Assembly: GCA_003694875.1 (NCBI GenBank)
Contig: RFJN01000534.1
Location: 1-5,501 of the forward strand
DNA from: Planctomycetota bacterium
Lineage (GTDB): Bacteria > Planctomycetota > J058 > J103
Direction of reading: 5' to 3'
DNA: 5,501 nucleotides
The notes under the pieces were generated by a model. It was not told where the DNA came from. It made no database searches and saw only the letters and a program-made list of their open reading frames with translations. The translations under genes were made by a program, and so were the position numbers. Within the stretch, counting starts at the first letter, position 1. Each line of letters begins with the position of its first letter. Below are positions 4,724-5,501 of the stretch, in pieces.

Positions 4724-5501
4724 TCAGCGGCCGTGTCGGCCGTGGTGACGCCAGCCGCGGGGCCGGAAGCGGTACGACCGTCCGGGAACAGCGCGCCGGT
4801 AGCCGGGCACCACGCGCGTGCGCACGCGCGGGCCGATCCCGCACTCGCTGCCGATCCGCACGCGCGCCCACACCGTTCGATCGCGGCGAGAGCGAATGCC
4901 GGAGATCCCCGTCATGGGACGGATCGGCGCCTGCACCGGCGGCAACAGGCGGCGGCGGGTACGCACCCGCACCGGCGCGCCCACGATCACAGCCGCCTCG
5001 CAGGGATCGGGCTCCCGGACGTAGACGACGGGCGGTGCGAGCCGCCCCGACACGATCACGACCCGACCCGTGGAAGGCGGCTCGGTCGCCGCGACGGGTG
5101 AGCTCTCGTACGGCGGTTCCGAGGAAACCGGGGCGCGGGACGCCGGCTCGGCGTGCGCCAGCGACGGCGGTGGCTGCTGCAGCACCGCGGCGCGCGAGGA
5201 TCGCTGCGGCAGCGGCTCGGAATCGGGAGGGGCACCGGCGGCAGCGCTCGCGCGGCCGTTCGCCACGATCTGCGCCGGCCCGTCGCCGCGCTCCCAGCTC
5301 ACCACGATCTCGGCGCTCGAGCGCAACGGCACCCCGGGATCCCGGCGCCACGCCCCGTCGACGAAGCGGTGGCCGCAGCCCGGTCCGTGCACATGCCCCG
5401 GCGGCTCGAGGTGCCACACCCCGAGCCAGAAGAAGTGGCCGCAGTGCGGCGAGTGGCGGTGCAGGCTCGGAAAGGCCGACCAGCCTCGCACCGTCCAGTA
5501 G
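4724..5501 (-). CDS. His/Cys-module protein with Arg-rich C-terminus, N-terminus beyond window
   Basis: The frame is open to the right edge with no stop (in-window residues begin YWTVRGWSAF), so the true start, probably with a signal peptide, lies outside. A GTG at 5491 is only an internal option. There are 258 in-window codons before a TGA at 4726-4724. The in-window N-terminal part has two copies of HxPxCGHxFxxGxW: HSPHCGHFFWLGVW (residues 16-29) and HGPGCGHRFVDGAW (38-51), 22 residues apart. A region like a beta-strand follows (AEIVVSWERG), then an Ala/Pro/Ser-rich linker of about 80 residues. Next is VVIVSGRLAPPVVYVREP, then an Arg-rich tail ending RGWRHHGRHGR. The paired Cys/His motifs suggest metal or haem binding; the linker and basic tail suggest an envelope or wall-associated protein. 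I know no family name for it. Coding status is well supported by length and organised motifs, function is not. Confidence 0.75.
   Translation of the reverse strand, partial: YWTVRGWSAFPSLHRHSPHCGHFFWLGVWHLEPPGHVHGPGCGHRFVDGAWRRDPGVPLRSSAEIVVSWERGDGPAQIVANGRASAAAGAPPDSEPLPQRSSRAAVLQQPPPSLAHAEPASRAPVSSEPPYESSPVAATEPPSTGRVVIVSGRLAPPVVYVREPDPCEAAVIVGAPVRVRTRRRLLPPVQAPIRPMTGISGIRSRRDRTVWARVRIGSECGIGPRVRTRVVPGYRRAVPGRSYRFRPRGWRHHGRHGR

Noticed and set aside
4398..5417. Minus-strand open frame of about 339 codons overlapping both right-hand genes
   Set aside because: It runs through both genes in another frame with an Arg/Ala-rich translation. The overlapped frames have organised motifs and better starts.

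Overview
The window is strongly GC-rich, and its real genes prefer G or C at third codon positions. It carries a PEP-CTERM exported protein, an RHS/YD-type exported protein and a DUF1778/GNAT toxin-antitoxin remnant. Together these point to a Gram-negative bacterium with an exosortase system, most likely a beta- or gammaproteobacterium. No gene here fixes the taxon more tightly.

Layout. Positions 1-1224 (minus) hold the first 408 codons of a secreted RHS-family protein that runs off the left edge. Positions 1225-1702 are a long gap without a convincing gene. It leads to a good sigma70-type promoter (1703-1731) that drives a complete PEP-CTERM protein (1850-3016, plus). The RHS and PEP-CTERM genes are divergent. 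Positions 3017-3338 are non-coding and contain several GC-rich inverted repeats.

Positions 3339-3736 hold a decayed type II toxin-antitoxin module. A DUF1778 (TacA-like) antitoxin has a one-base frameshift just after its start and an apparently early stop. It is followed by fragments of a GNAT (TacT-like) toxin in two frames. The toxin fragments end about 30 bases before an AT-rich 28-bp site (3768-3795) with the 11-6-11 layout of a XerC/XerD dif site. A further small possible coding remnant follows (3859-4011).

The right third is on the minus strand. A protein truncated by the right edge (4724-5501) has two tandem His/Cys modules and an Arg-rich C-terminus. It is followed by a small uncharacterised protein (4087-4509) with a winged-helix-like C-terminal half. 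The stop codon of that small gene lies inside a perfect 10-bp stem-loop.

How the parts relate. Both left-hand genes encode exported proteins, but nothing shows that they work together. The middle section looks like a genomic scar: a dead toxin-antitoxin module next to a possible Xer recombination site. That is the part most worth following up. I see no intact, obviously new multi-gene system.
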